From positions 1 through 43,387 of the forward strand of contig CAKUOX010000016.1 in NCBI GenBank assembly GCA_934670175.1: 43,387 bases of DNA, in the 5' to 3' direction. Both the position numbers and the translations under genes were made by a program. Source of the DNA: an uncultured Clostridia bacterium (lineage in GTDB: Bacteria > Bacillota > Clostridia > Christensenellales > Aristaeellaceae). The notes below the pieces were generated by a model. That model was not told the DNA's origin and did not search any database. It saw only the letters and a list, made by a program, of their open reading frames with translations. Of the stretch, positions 1 to 8,822 are shown one piece after another. Positions within the stretch are counted from its first letter, which is position 1; the number at the start of each line of letters is the position of its first letter.

Positions 1-151
1 ATTCCTCGTCGCCCTGATACTCCGGCCGGAGCACCTTGATGGCGACGATCCTGTTTTCCTGCTGATCCAGGGCGCGGTACACCACGGCCATGCCGCCCAT
101 ACCCACCTTCGCTTCAACGCGGTACCGGCCCGAAATGAGCCGCCCGATCAT
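1..151 (-). CDS. prkC: Ser/Thr protein kinase, PrkC/Stk type (N-terminal fragment)
   Basis: Only the first 50 codons are inside the window; the gene runs off the left edge. They read MIGRLISGRYRVEAKVGMGG and then MAVVYRALDQ...VAIKVLRPE. This is the start of a Hanks-type kinase domain: a glycine-rich loop (GMGGMAVVY) and the VAIK lysine that contacts ATP. In Bacillota this kinase usually continues into a membrane segment and extracellular PASTA repeats that sense muropeptides, but that part cannot be seen here. Its ATG (149-151) overlaps the TGA of the upstream phosphatase gene in an ATGA junction, so the two are translationally coupled. This is the usual phosphatase/kinase pair, in which PrpC reverses PrkC phosphorylation. 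Confidence 0.93.
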   Translation of the reverse strand, partial: MIGRLISGRYRVEAKVGMGGMAVVYRALDQQENRIVAIKVLRPEYQGDEE

Positions 152-870
152 TGAAACTCCTCCTCAAAGAGCGCATACATGGCCGTAATATTGTCCTGGC
201 CGCCGGCGTTCAGCGCCGCGTCCACCAGCGCCTTGAGCTTGTCCTGCCACGGCGCTGCGCGCAGCGTGATCTCCAGTATGTCGTAATCCTCCACATGGTT
301 GGACAGGCCGTCCGTGCACAGGAAGAACACATCGCCCTTCTGCAGGCGTATCTGAATCATATCCGGCTCGACCTCGGCGGCCGTACCCAGCGCGCGGGTG
401 ATATAATTGCGCTTGGGATGATGGCGTGCCTCACGCGGGGTAATCAGCCCCTTGAGCACCATTTCCTCCACCAGCGTGTGATCCATGGTCAGGCGCATGA
501 TATTGCCGCCGCGAATCAGATAGGCGCGGCTGTCGCCCACATGGGCGATATGCACCCCGCGCTCGGAAAGCGCGAGGCCGGTAAAGGTCGTGCCCATGCC
601 GCTGAGCTTTTCCATGCTGCGCGATTTTTCATACACCGCGCCGTTGGCGCGCTCCACTGCCCGATGCAGCGCGCTGCTGCCCAGCTTGTCACAGGCTCGA
701 AGCTCCTGGGAAAATACATCGATGGCCATGGCGCTGGCCACCTCGCCCGCATTATGCCCGCCCATGCCGTCGGCCACGGCGCAAAAGCGCTCGCCCTCGC
801 GCGGCAGATAAAACGAATCCTCGTTGATCGGGCGCAGCTTGCCGATATCGCTAAGTCCGTAGGCACGCAT
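148..870 (-). CDS. prpC: PP2C-family Ser/Thr protein phosphatase
   Basis: A 240-residue metal-dependent protein phosphatase, expected to dephosphorylate PrkC and its targets in the cytoplasm. Visible PP2C motifs are the start RAYGLSDIGKLRPINEDSF (the metal-site region with NED), AVADGMGGHNAGEVAS (the DGMGG metal motif), SGMGTTF, HVGDSRAYL, TMDHTLVEEMV, ITRALG, and FLCTDGLSNHV near the C terminus (second DG metal site). The length matches the family (about 240-250). I chose the ATG at 868-870 because an AAAGGAGG ribosome site lies 7-8 nt upstream. An in-frame start at 906 would add 12 residues but has no ribosome site. It sits between rlmN and prkC, as in many Bacillota. Confidence 0.95.
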   Translation of the reverse strand: MRAYGLSDIGKLRPINEDSFYLPREGERFCAVADGMGGHNAGEVASAMAIDVFSQELRACDKLGSSALHRAVERANGAVYEKSRSMEKLSGMGTTFTGLALSERGVHIAHVGDSRAYLIRGGNIMRLTMDHTLVEEMVLKGLITPREARHHPKRNYITRALGTAAEVEPDMIQIRLQKGDVFFLCTDGLSNHVEDYDILEITLRAAPWQDKLKALVDAALNAGGQDNITAMYALFEEEFQ

Positions 871-912
871 GGCATTTCCTCCTTTTTCGGGCAGCATCTT
901 TTGCATTTGGGA

Positions 913-1977
913 TCAATCCTGGCCGGTCTGCTTCTGCAAATATCTGCGCCGCAGCTGGCCGCAGGCGCCCTCGATGTCCGCGCCCATTTCGCGGCGGACG
1001 GTCGCCGAAATATTTTTCAGCTCCAGCCGCTTTAAAAACGCGGCGACCTCCTGCTTCGACGGCGCCATCAGCTTGCGCTCGGGCACATCGTTGAGCGGGA
1101 TCAGGTTCACATGGCAGCGCAGGCCGCGCAGCCGCCGCGCCAGCTCCTCCGCATGGCGCATTTCGCAGTTCATATTTTTGATCAGCGCGTATTCGAACAC
1201 CACGCGCCGTCCGGTCTTTTCGCTGTAATTCCTGCAGGCGGCGATCACGCTTTCGTAGGAATGCGCGGCGGCCACCGGCATGATTTTGCGCCGAATCTCA
1301 TCGTTGGGCGCGTGCAGCGACAGCGACAGCGTGACCGGCAGCCCCTCGTTCGCAAAGCGGTTCATCTGCTGTACCAGTCCGCAGGTGGACAGCGAAATAT
1401 TGCGAATGGAGATGTTCAGACCCTCGTCACTGTTGACCAGCCGCAGGAATTTGACCACGTTGTCGTAATTGTCAAAGGGCTCGCCGCTGCCCATCAGCAC
1501 GATATTATGTACCCGCCTCTCGGGATCCTTTGCGCGGATATGGCGGTTGACCGCCACGACCTGCCCGAGGATTTCGCCGGCGGACAGGTTGCGCACGCGC
1601 CCCTCCAGCGTGGACGCGCAGAACGCACAGCCCATGCGGCAGCCCACCTGCGTGGACACGCACAGCGTATCGCCGTAGTGATAGCGCATGATTACGCCCT
1701 CGATCAGGTTGCCGTCGCCGAGCTGATAGAGGAATTTTTCCGTGCCGTCCAGCTTGGATACAAAGCTCTCGCGAATCCGCACCGGATTGGCCACCGCCAT
1801 GCCGCTCAGCCTTTCGCGGAGCGCGGCTGAAAGGTTGGTCATTTCGGAAATATCAGCGCCGCGGTTGAGCCACTGCCGTATCTGACCCGCGCGAAACCTG
1901 CTTTCGCCCAATTCGCCAGTCACGAAATCCGCAAGCTCCTGACCGTTCATACTCAAAAGCTCAATCTTATCCGCCAT
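913..1977 (-). CDS. rlmN: Dual-specificity 23S rRNA A2503 / tRNA A37 C2-methyltransferase
   Basis: A 354-residue radical-SAM methyltransferase that adds a methyl group to C2 of adenosine 2503 in 23S rRNA and A37 of some tRNAs. The 4Fe-4S motif CxxxCxxC is C113, C117 and C120 (VGCRMGCAFCAS). Other family features are VLMGSGEPFDNYDNV, which resembles the family GMGEP motif, SLHAPND, HVNLIPLN, and the C-terminal catalytic cysteine in IEGACGQLR. Its ATG (1975-1977) shares one base with the rsmB stop (TAATG). The longer in-frame ORF extends back into rsmB, so I kept the start MADKIELLSMNGQELADFV. It is part of the long yicC-prkC operon and is one of three RNA/peptide modification genes in a row. 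Confidence 0.96.
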   Translation of the reverse strand: MADKIELLSMNGQELADFVTGELGESRFRAGQIRQWLNRGADISEMTNLSAALRERLSGMAVANPVRIRESFVSKLDGTEKFLYQLGDGNLIEGVIMRYHYGDTLCVSTQVGCRMGCAFCASTLEGRVRNLSAGEILGQVVAVNRHIRAKDPERRVHNIVLMGSGEPFDNYDNVVKFLRLVNSDEGLNISIRNISLSTCGLVQQMNRFANEGLPVTLSLSLHAPNDEIRRKIMPVAAAHSYESVIAACRNYSEKTGRRVVFEYALIKNMNCEMRHAEELARRLRGLRCHVNLIPLNDVPERKLMAPSKQEVAAFLKRLELKNISATVRREMGADIEGACGQLRRRYLQKQTGQD

Positions 1978-3518
1978 TATCTGTCCGCCTTTCGCCGAAG
2001 CCGCGCAATGAAGAAGCCGTCCAGCCCGTCGCGGCTGGGCAGGAGCTGCAGCATGCCGCCCTGATATGCGCCTCGCAGCGTCTCCGGCAGCCATTGACAG
2101 TTATCATCCATTTCGAATTCCGGATGCCTTTTCAGGAACGCCGCCACCTGATCGCAGTTTTCGCCGGGCAGCACCGTACAGGTGGAATACACCAGCAGCC
2201 CGCCCTCGCGCACCAGGCGCGCACAGGCGTCCAGTATACCGGCCTGCACCTTTTCCAGCGCCTGTGCGTCCGCCAGACGGAAGCGGTATTTGATGTCGGG
2301 CTTATCGCCCATCACGCCCACGCCCGAGCACGGCGCATCCACCAGCACGGCGTCCAGCGCACCCTCCAGCGCGTCGCTGCGCTTTGAAGCGTCGCGCAGC
2401 TGCGGGCGGATATTGTCCAGCTCCAGCCGCCGCGCTGCCGCGCGGATCAGCTCCACGCGATGCTCGTGCAGATCCCACGCGAACACGCGCCCCGCGCCGC
2501 GCATCATTTCCGCCATCAGGCAGCTCTTGCCGCCGGGCGCAGCGCAGGCGTCGAGCACCTGCATGCCCGCGCGGGGCGATACGGCCATTGCCGCCAGCAT
2601 CGAGCTCTCGCCCTGAATGGAGAATTTCCCCTTGCGGTAGCCCTCGTGCGAGGCCAGCCTGCCCGCGCCGGAGATGCGATACGCGCCCGGCACGACGCCG
2701 CGCGTCCATTTCAGCCCCTGCGCGTTCAGCCACACCTCAAATTCAGCGTCGCTGAACCTCATGCGGTTCGGGCGTATGCTTTCGCTCGCGTGATCCGGCT
2801 GCCACGCGGCGATCGCGCCGGCGGTCTCCGCGCCATAGGCGTCGATCAGGGCCTGCGCCAGCTCCGGCTGCAGCGAATACTGCCATGAAAGCCGCTGCAC
2901 CGCATCGCCCTCGGGCGGCTGAAGCTCGCCCGCGTCGCGCGCGCGGATCAAATTGCGCAGCACGCCGTTCACCAGCGCCGTCAAGCTCTCATGCCCCGCC
3001 CTGCGCGCCTGCTTCACAGCCTCGTCCACGGCGGCGTGATCCGGAATCTTGTCCATGAACAGCAGCTGCGCTGCCGCCACGTCCATGATCTCCATGATCT
3101 CCGGCTCCGGACGCGACTTCACCCGCGCCAGGATCAGATTTTCGATGCGCAGCCAGTTTTCCACCGTGAAATAAAAAATGCTGGCCGTCAGGCGGCGATC
3201 CGCTTCCGTGAGCTGCACGTCGCGCAGCCTGCGGTCGAGCGCCTGCGCGGCGTACGCGCCACTGCGCGCCACATCGCGAAAGGCAAGCAGCGCCACATCG
3301 CGCGCGGAGGGACCCTGCGGGCGCGCCGGCCGGCGGTCGCTCTTCGGACGGCGCTTATCCGCGCCGCGGTATCTGTCCTCGCTGCGGCGGTCTTCCGCAG
3401 GGTGGCGCCCGTCTGAGGATCGGTGAAAATCGCTGCGCGGCGCGCGGCGATCGGTATTTCCGCTGCGAACGTCCGCCATTTTTTCGGACGAACGGGATCT
3501 CTTCTGCTTATCATCCAT
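1977..3518 (-). CDS. rsmB: 16S rRNA m5C967 methyltransferase (RsmB/Sun)
   Basis: A 513-residue SAM-dependent cytosine-5 rRNA methyltransferase. An NusB-like RNA-binding domain starts near residue 72 (ARDVALLAFRDVARSGAYAA...), followed by a Rossmann methyltransferase domain. The latter has VLDACAAPGGKSCLMAEMM (SAM motif I), VLVDAPCSGVGVMGDKPDIKYR (motif IV, PC cysteine) and LVYSTCTVLPGENCDQVAAFL (motif VI, the TC catalytic cysteine). Usual length is about 430-450. The excess is an N-terminal tail of roughly 70 residues rich in Arg, Lys, Asp and Ser, probably disordered. The ATG at 3516-3518 has AAAGG about 11 nt upstream; an internal Met14 is an alternative start that would still leave most of the tail. 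Confidence 0.94.
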   Translation of the reverse strand: MDDKQKRSRSSEKMADVRSGNTDRRAPRSDFHRSSDGRHPAEDRRSEDRYRGADKRRPKSDRRPARPQGPSARDVALLAFRDVARSGAYAAQALDRRLRDVQLTEADRRLTASIFYFTVENWLRIENLILARVKSRPEPEIMEIMDVAAAQLLFMDKIPDHAAVDEAVKQARRAGHESLTALVNGVLRNLIRARDAGELQPPEGDAVQRLSWQYSLQPELAQALIDAYGAETAGAIAAWQPDHASESIRPNRMRFSDAEFEVWLNAQGLKWTRGVVPGAYRISGAGRLASHEGYRKGKFSIQGESSMLAAMAVSPRAGMQVLDACAAPGGKSCLMAEMMRGAGRVFAWDLHEHRVELIRAAARRLELDNIRPQLRDASKRSDALEGALDAVLVDAPCSGVGVMGDKPDIKYRFRLADAQALEKVQAGILDACARLVREGGLLVYSTCTVLPGENCDQVAAFLKRHPEFEMDDNCQWLPETLRGAYQGGMLQLLPSRDGLDGFFIARLRRKADR

Positions 3519-3551
3519 GTGGCATGCGCCTTTCTGAAATGGTATTTCTCT

Positions 3552-4484
3552 TTATTCGAACCGCGTGCCCGACGCAATACTCCTGCCGCGCAGGTAATCG
3601 CGGGCGTTCATTTTCTTCGCCCCGGGCATCTGCATTTCAAACACCTCGAGCCAGCCCTCGCCGCAGGCAATCATCAGCCCGCGCTTCGGGTCGGCTGCAA
3701 CAACGCTGCCGCAGGGCGCTTCGCCCTCGGCCGCCACGGCGCGCGCCAGATACACCTTCATCCGGCCGTCAGGGCCCTCCGTCCAGGCGCACGGCCATGG
3801 GTTGAACGCGCGCACGCGCCGCGCGATCTCCGCAGCGGGCATCGTCCAGTCGATTCTTGCCGCCTCGCGGCTGAGCATCGGCTCATAGCTGGCCTGCGCT
3901 TCATTTTGCGCTTCGGGTTTCAGATCGCCAAAGGGATACCTTTCAAGCGTTTTGATCAGCAGCGCCGCACCCATTTCCGAGAGCCGCTGCGTAAGCTCAC
4001 CCGCCGTTTCCATTTCGCCGATCTCCGTTTCAGCCTTGAGCAGCATGTCGCCGGTGTCCAGCCCCACGTCGGTCAGCATCGTGGTCACGCCCGCCGTCCT
4101 GTCGCCCATCAGGATGCACCAGTTGATCGGCGCGGAGCCGCGGTGCGCAGGCAGCAGCGAGGCGTGCACGTTGACCGTGCCGTAGCGCGGAATATCCAGT
4201 AATTCCTGCGTCAGGATCTGCCCGAACGCCGCCGTGACCACGACGTCCGGCGCGAGCGCCCTCAGGCATGCCACGCCCTCAGGTCTGCGCAGGCGCTCGA
4301 ATTGAAACACCTCCAGCCCGAGCGACTGTGCCAGCAGCTTCACGGGGCAGGCAGTCAGCTTATGGCCGCGCCCGGCGGGGCGATCGGGCTGCGTGATCAC
4401 GCCCGCGATTTCATGTCCGGCTTCGACCAGCGCGCGCAGCGACGGCACGGCGAATTCCGGCGTACCCATAAATACGATGCGCAT
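3552..4484 (-). CDS. fmt: Methionyl-tRNA formyltransferase
   Basis: A 310-residue enzyme that formylates the initiator Met-tRNA using 10-formyl-THF, a product of the Fhs enzyme encoded further along this window. Features are the N-terminal MRIVFMGTPEFAVPSLRAL, the 10-formyl-THF-site signature VNVHASLLPAHRGSAPINW (Asn and His catalytic), and TDVGLDTGDML with the catalytic aspartate. A C-terminal OB-fold follows (about residues 205-305). Its ATG overlaps the def stop by one base (TGATG), so translation is coupled. The def-fmt pairing is near universal: one gene adds and the other removes the formyl group. Length is normal. Confidence 0.97.
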   Translation of the reverse strand: MRIVFMGTPEFAVPSLRALVEAGHEIAGVITQPDRPAGRGHKLTACPVKLLAQSLGLEVFQFERLRRPEGVACLRALAPDVVVTAAFGQILTQELLDIPRYGTVNVHASLLPAHRGSAPINWCILMGDRTAGVTTMLTDVGLDTGDMLLKAETEIGEMETAGELTQRLSEMGAALLIKTLERYPFGDLKPEAQNEAQASYEPMLSREAARIDWTMPAAEIARRVRAFNPWPCAWTEGPDGRMKVYLARAVAAEGEAPCGSVVAADPKRGLMIACGEGWLEVFEMQMPGAKKMNARDYLRGRSIASGTRFE

Positions 4485-4966
4485 CAGGCTTCATCCTCTT
4501 CGTTCTGATATTTGTCGGTCACGTCCTCGATCATCTTGTCCACATAGAGCACGCCGTCCAGATGATCCAGCTCGTGGCAGATGGCGTTTGCCAGGAAGCC
4601 CTCGCCCTCCAGTTCGATATGCTTGCCCCTACGATCCTGCGCGTGCACCAGCACCTTTTCGGGACGCAGCACCCTGCCGCGCCGTCCGGGCACGGAGAGA
4701 CAGCCCTCAATGCACATCTGTTCGCCCTCGCTGGAGAGGATCTCGGGATTGACCAGCTCGATCAGTCCCTCGCCCACATCGATCACCACGGCGCGCTTGA
4801 GTATCCCCACCTGGGGCGCGGCAAGACCTGCGCCGTCGGCCTCATAGAGCGTATCGGCCATGTCGTCCAGCAGCGTCGCCAGACGCTTGTCAAACTTATC
4901 CACCCTGCGGGCGTGCTTTCTCAGAACATCGTCCTCGCCGAGCTTCACGATCTTGCGAATTGCCAT
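4484..4966 (-). CDS. def: Peptide deformylase
   Basis: A 160-residue metallo-hydrolase that removes the formyl group from nascent proteins. All three family motifs are present: GAGLAAPQVG (motif I), EGCLSVPG (motif II, Cys metal ligand) and ICHELDHLDGVLYVD (motif III, HExxH variant HELDH). I placed the start at the ATG 4964-4966 (MAIRKIVKLGEDDVLRKHA), which has GAGGAGG about 11 nt upstream. The longer frame starts with TTG at 4996 and would put that ribosome site inside the gene. It lies between priA and fmt and overlaps the fmt start by one base. Confidence 0.97.
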   Translation of the reverse strand: MAIRKIVKLGEDDVLRKHARRVDKFDKRLATLLDDMADTLYEADGAGLAAPQVGILKRAVVIDVGEGLIELVNPEILSSEGEQMCIEGCLSVPGRRGRVLRPEKVLVHAQDRRGKHIELEGEGFLANAICHELDHLDGVLYVDKMIEDVTDKYQNEEDEA

Positions 4967-4998
4967 ATGTTTTATAGCCTCCTCTTTTGCGGTCAATA

Positions 4999-7230
4999 TC
5001 AGTACAGATTGGCTGGATTCATTTCCAGCTCCGCGCGCACGCCCTCCGGCGCGGCGTCCGCCAAAGCCTGCAGCTCGCGGCAGGCGGCGTCCATATCGCC
5101 CTTGAAATAGAGCTTCATGAACAACTGCCAGCGGTATTCGCCGCGCAGCAGCCCAATCGGCGCTTCCACCGCGCGCAGCTGCACCAGCTCGGAGCGCATG
5201 CCCTGCGCGTCGATCCAGGCGTTCATGCGCGCCTCGTCGGCCTCGGCTGCGCCGCGCACCGCCGCCTGATCCCTTCCGGAATACACCAGCCGCGCGATCT
5301 GCGTAAACGGCGGATAGAGCGCGCTGCGGCGATAGGCGCTCTCGCGCTGATAAAACGCGCGGAAGTCCTGCGCTGCCGCCAGCTTCACGCCGTAATGCTC
5401 CGGGTCGTAGGTCTGCACGATCACCGTGCCGGGCTTATCCGCGCGCCCCGCGCGCCCCGCCATCTGCGTCAGCAATTGGAATGTACGCTCGGCGCTGCGA
5501 TAATCGGGCAGGTTCAGCGTCATATCCGCCGCGATCACGCCCACCAGCGTAACGTTTGGAAAATCCAGCCCCTTGGCGATCATCTGCGTGCCAATCAGCA
5601 GGTTGGCCTCGCCCGAGGCGAACTGGCGGAATATCTTCTCGTGCGCGTCCTTGCCGCGCGTGGTGTCCATGTCCATACGCAGTATGCGCGCGCCGGGAAA
5701 GCGCTGCCGCGCCTCCTCCGCCACCTTCTGCGTGCCCGCACCGAAATACTTGATGTAGCTGCTGCCGCAGCTCGGGCAGGTTTTCGGCGGAGGCATGGTG
5801 TGGCCGCAGTAATGGCATTTCAGCAGGTTTTCCGACTGATGATAGGTCATCGATACGTCGCACTGCGGGCACTTGACCACATAGCCGCACTTCCGGCAGG
5901 AAACAAAGCTGGAATACCCGCGCCGGTTGATGAACAGCATCGCCTGATCGCCCGCCGCCAGACAGGCGCGCGTGGCCTCCACCAGCCGCGCAGAAAAAAT
6001 GGAATGGTTGCCGCGCTCGAATTCGCCGCGCATGTCCACCAGCTCCACCTCGGGCATCGGCCGATCCTTCACGCGCGTGCGCAGCTCCAGCAGCTCCAGC
6101 CGGTTCTCGGCGCGCACGCCCGGCGTGGTGCGCATAAAGCTCGCAACCGACGGCGTAGCGCTGCCCAGCACCAGCGCAGCGCGATCCATTTCCGCGCGCT
6201 TCCAGGCCACCTCGCGCGCATCATAGCGCGGTCTGCTCTCGGATTGATAGGCGCTCTCGTGCTCCTCGTCCACGATGATCACGCCGATGCGCTCCATCGG
6301 CGCAAAGACCGCACTGCGCGCGCCGACCACCACGCGCGCCTCGCCAAAGCGGATACGCCGCCACTCGTCGAATTTTTCGCCCGCCGAAAGCCCCGAATGC
6401 AGCACTGCGGCGGTATCGCCGAAGCGCTCGCGGAACCATGCCGCCATTTGCGGCGTGAGCGCAATTTCCGGCACCAGAACGATCGCGCCGCGCCCTGCCG
6501 CGAGCGCATGGCGAATGATGTGAATGTAGACCTCGGTCTTGCCGCTGCCGGTCACGCCGCTGAGCAGAAAACGCCCGCCGCCCGCGTCCATCGCAGCCGT
6601 CACCGCCTGTACGGCTCGCTTCTGTCCGAGCATCAGCTCAAAATCGCCGCGCGCGGTCTGCCCGCGCAGCGCCGAGGGCGTGCGCCGGAGCCCAACCTCC
6701 CGCAGCTCTGCCGCGCCGTTTTGGACAAGCGCGCGAAGCGCCGCCGCATCGAGCTGCGCCGATGGCATTTCGCCGCAGCGCTGCAGCGCGTGCAGTACCT
6801 CGATCTGCCGTTTGGCGCGCCCATGCGCGCGAATATACGCCTCGACCTGCGCGTCTGAAAGCGTCAGGCGCGCATAGCGGCGCTTGAGCTCGCGCACGCG
6901 GCCGCTGCGCAGCTCGGAGGGAATCATCAGCCTGAGCGCATCCACCAGATTGCACAGGTAACGCCCGTGCAGCCAGTCCGCCAGCTCGATCAGCTCCGGC
7001 AGTATCACCGGATAGGGCTGCATCGCGCCAAGCAGCGGCCTGATTCTTTCATCGGGCAGGTCGGCGTGATCTGAAAGCCCGACCACGAAGCCGCTCAGCT
7101 GCCGCGCCCCGAACGGAACCAGCACCTGATAGCCCGCGCCGACCTCCATATCTTCCGGCACGCGATAGGAAAACACCCGATCCAGCGCCCCCGCGGAAAG
7201 GTCTACCACGACGCTTGCATAGCGCTTCAT
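4999..7230 (-). CDS. priA: Primosomal replication restart helicase PriA
   Basis: A 743-residue DExH helicase that reloads the replisome at stalled forks. The N-terminal DNA-binding region covers about residues 1-190. The helicase core has Walker A GVTGSGKTEVYIH, VGARSAVFAP, and the DEEH box VDEEHESAYQSESRPRYD. The zinc-binding insert carries four CxxC pairs (CRKCG, CPQC, CHYCG, CPSC). Helicase motifs V-VI include GTQMIAKGLDFPNVTLVGV and QLLTQMAGRAGRA. Length is normal. Its ATG (7228-7230) overlaps the coaBC stop in an ATGA junction. Confidence 0.97.
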   Translation of the reverse strand: MKRYASVVVDLSAGALDRVFSYRVPEDMEVGAGYQVLVPFGARQLSGFVVGLSDHADLPDERIRPLLGAMQPYPVILPELIELADWLHGRYLCNLVDALRLMIPSELRSGRVRELKRRYARLTLSDAQVEAYIRAHGRAKRQIEVLHALQRCGEMPSAQLDAAALRALVQNGAAELREVGLRRTPSALRGQTARGDFELMLGQKRAVQAVTAAMDAGGGRFLLSGVTGSGKTEVYIHIIRHALAAGRGAIVLVPEIALTPQMAAWFRERFGDTAAVLHSGLSAGEKFDEWRRIRFGEARVVVGARSAVFAPMERIGVIIVDEEHESAYQSESRPRYDAREVAWKRAEMDRAALVLGSATPSVASFMRTTPGVRAENRLELLELRTRVKDRPMPEVELVDMRGEFERGNHSIFSARLVEATRACLAAGDQAMLFINRRGYSSFVSCRKCGYVVKCPQCDVSMTYHQSENLLKCHYCGHTMPPPKTCPSCGSSYIKYFGAGTQKVAEEARQRFPGARILRMDMDTTRGKDAHEKIFRQFASGEANLLIGTQMIAKGLDFPNVTLVGVIAADMTLNLPDYRSAERTFQLLTQMAGRAGRADKPGTVIVQTYDPEHYGVKLAAAQDFRAFYQRESAYRRSALYPPFTQIARLVYSGRDQAAVRGAAEADEARMNAWIDAQGMRSELVQLRAVEAPIGLLRGEYRWQLFMKLYFKGDMDAACRELQALADAAPEGVRAELEMNPANLY

Positions 7231-8417
7231 GAACGTTTGATCTCCAGCACGCGGTCGAGAATCGCGTCGGCCACGGCGCGCTTATCCATTTTTTCCAGCG
7301 GACGCGCGTCTTCGGCGGTGATCAGCGTCACAACGTTCGTGTCCGCACCAAAGCCCGCATCCGCGCGGCTGACGTCGTTGGCGACGACCATATCCGCATT
7401 CTTGCGCGCGAGCTTTTCCCGGGCGTTGGCCAGCACATCGTCCGTCTCAGCGGCAAACGCCACCAGTATCTGCCCCGCACGCTTGCGCGCGCCCAGCTCG
7501 CGGGCAATATCCGCCGTGTTCTTCAGGCGCAGCAGCATGCCCTCGCCCGTCTTTTTGATCTTGCCGGAAACAAATTTCTCGGGCGTAAAGTCTGCGGGCG
7601 CCGCCGCCTGGAGCACGATGTCCGCGCTCGCCGCGCCGGAAAGCACCGCATCGTGCATTTCGGCACAGGATTCCACGCCGACATACGCCACGCCCGCCGG
7701 ACGCGCCAGCTGTACCGGCCCTGAAACCAGCGTGACCTCCGCGCCGCGGTCGCGCGCCGCCTCGGCGATGGCATAGCCCATCTTGCCGGTGGAGCGGTTG
7801 GTGATGTAGCGCACCGGATCGATCCTCTCCACCGTCGGTCCCGCAGTCACCAGCACGCGCAGCCCCTCAAGATCGCGCCGCGGGCAGAGGATCGCTTCCG
7901 CTGCCGCCGCAATGGTCTCCGGCTCGGACATACGGCCAATGTCATCGTCCCCGCATGCAAGGTGTCCGGCCTCAGGCCCCACGAAATGCGTGCCGCGCGC
8001 CTTCAGCGTTTCAAAGTTTGCCTGTACGGCGGCGCTGCGCCACATGCCCGCATTCATTGCGGGCGCAAGCAGCACCGGCTGGCGCGCGGCGCAGAGCGTG
8101 GTGGAAAGCAGATCATCGGCAATGCCGCAGGCGTACTTGCCCATGCAGTTCGCCGTCGCAGGCGCAACCAGAATCAGATCCGCCCACTTTGCCAGCGCCA
8201 CATGGCCGATCTCGTATTTGCGGTCAAAGGTATCGGTGTAGGCCGGATGTCCGCTCAGTGTTTCAAAGCTGAGCGGTGAAACGAAGCGCGCCGCCGCCTC
8301 AGTCATCACCACGCGCACCTCCGCGCCGCGCTTTGTCAATCGACTCACCAGCTCGCAGGTCTTATAGGCCGCGATGCCGCCGGTGACGCCCACCACGATA
8401 TGTTTCTTTTCCAGCAT
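7227..8417 (-). CDS. coaBC: Bifunctional phosphopantothenoylcysteine synthetase/decarboxylase
   Basis: A 396-residue fusion enzyme for two steps of coenzyme A synthesis. The N-terminal CoaC flavoprotein half has VGVTGGIAAYKTCEL, the catalytic His in IGHVALAKWAD, LAPAMNAGMW, and the Cys in HLACGDDDIGRM. The C-terminal CoaB half has VLVTAGPTVERIDPVRYITN, RSTGKMGYAIA, and the CTP-site region near ADFTPEKFVSGKIKK. I chose the ATG at 8415-8417 (MLEKKHIVVGV), preceded by a purine-rich GAGGAGAAGGGGG. The longer frame uses TTG at 8456 and would run into a hairpin. CoA supply is relevant to an acetyl-CoA-forming organism, but the gene's place here is the standard operon position. Confidence 0.96.
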   Translation of the reverse strand: MLEKKHIVVGVTGGIAAYKTCELVSRLTKRGAEVRVVMTEAAARFVSPLSFETLSGHPAYTDTFDRKYEIGHVALAKWADLILVAPATANCMGKYACGIADDLLSTTLCAARQPVLLAPAMNAGMWRSAAVQANFETLKARGTHFVGPEAGHLACGDDDIGRMSEPETIAAAAEAILCPRRDLEGLRVLVTAGPTVERIDPVRYITNRSTGKMGYAIAEAARDRGAEVTLVSGPVQLARPAGVAYVGVESCAEMHDAVLSGAASADIVLQAAAPADFTPEKFVSGKIKKTGEGMLLRLKNTADIARELGARKRAGQILVAFAAETDDVLANAREKLARKNADMVVANDVSRADAGFGADTNVVTLITAEDARPLEKMDKRAVADAILDRVLEIKRS

Positions 8418-8456
8418 GCGCGCCGCTTCCCCCTTCTCCTCTTTCAAGCACAACAA

Positions 8457-8519
8457 GCGAAAACCGTTTCTTTCTGCATTTTTACGGGATAGTTGCCATG
8501 CAGAAAGGCGGGTTTTCGC
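8457..8519 (-). other. Extended hairpin in the rpoZ-coaBC intergenic region
   Basis: Two nested perfect 9-bp stems are separated by small internal loops. The outer arm GCGAAAACC (8457-8465) pairs with 8511-8519. The inner arm CTTTCTGCA (8470-8478) pairs with 8499-8507. No U-run follows on the minus strand, so it is not a textbook terminator. It may be an RNA-processing or attenuation site inside the operon, or a small repeat element. Confidence 0.6.
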
Positions 8520-8558
8520 GTTGAATGCCCTGAAATTATACTTTTTTTCCGGCTCCGA

Positions 8559-8777
8559 TCAGTTTTCTTCACCGTCGGTCGCTTCCTCGCGCGAATAGGA
8601 GATCAGCCCGCGGTTGATCTCTTCAATGGCGATGGACAGCGGGTTGGAATCCTTGGTATCGATCAGCGGCAGGCTGCCTCCGATCAATTCGCGGGCGCGC
8701 TTGGACGCCTCCACGGCCAGCGTGTAGCAGCAATCGACTTTCTTGAGCAGTTCGCCAATGGGCGGTTCGGTCATCAT
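8559..8777 (-). CDS. rpoZ: RNA polymerase omega subunit
   Basis: A 72-residue protein of the omega family, which helps assembly of RNA polymerase by holding beta-prime. The recognisable core is YTLAVEASKRARELIGG and NPLSIAIEEINRGLISY, followed by an acidic tail. Two ATGs lie side by side (8775-8777 and 8772-8774). AGGAGG sits about 10-13 nt upstream, so either may be used. Gene order gmk-rpoZ-coaBC supports the call. Confidence 0.93.
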   Translation of the reverse strand: MMTEPPIGELLKKVDCCYTLAVEASKRARELIGGSLPLIDTKDSNPLSIAIEEINRGLISYSREEATDGEEN

Positions 8778-8822
8778 AATGCTTCATCCTCCTCATAACG
8801 GATCCATATTTTTTATGCGAGA

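Noticed and set aside
4987..6858. A 623-codon plus-strand frame opposite priA
   Set aside because: Antisense shadow; the His/Arg/Ala-rich translation has no domain, and PriA motifs are complete on the minus strand.
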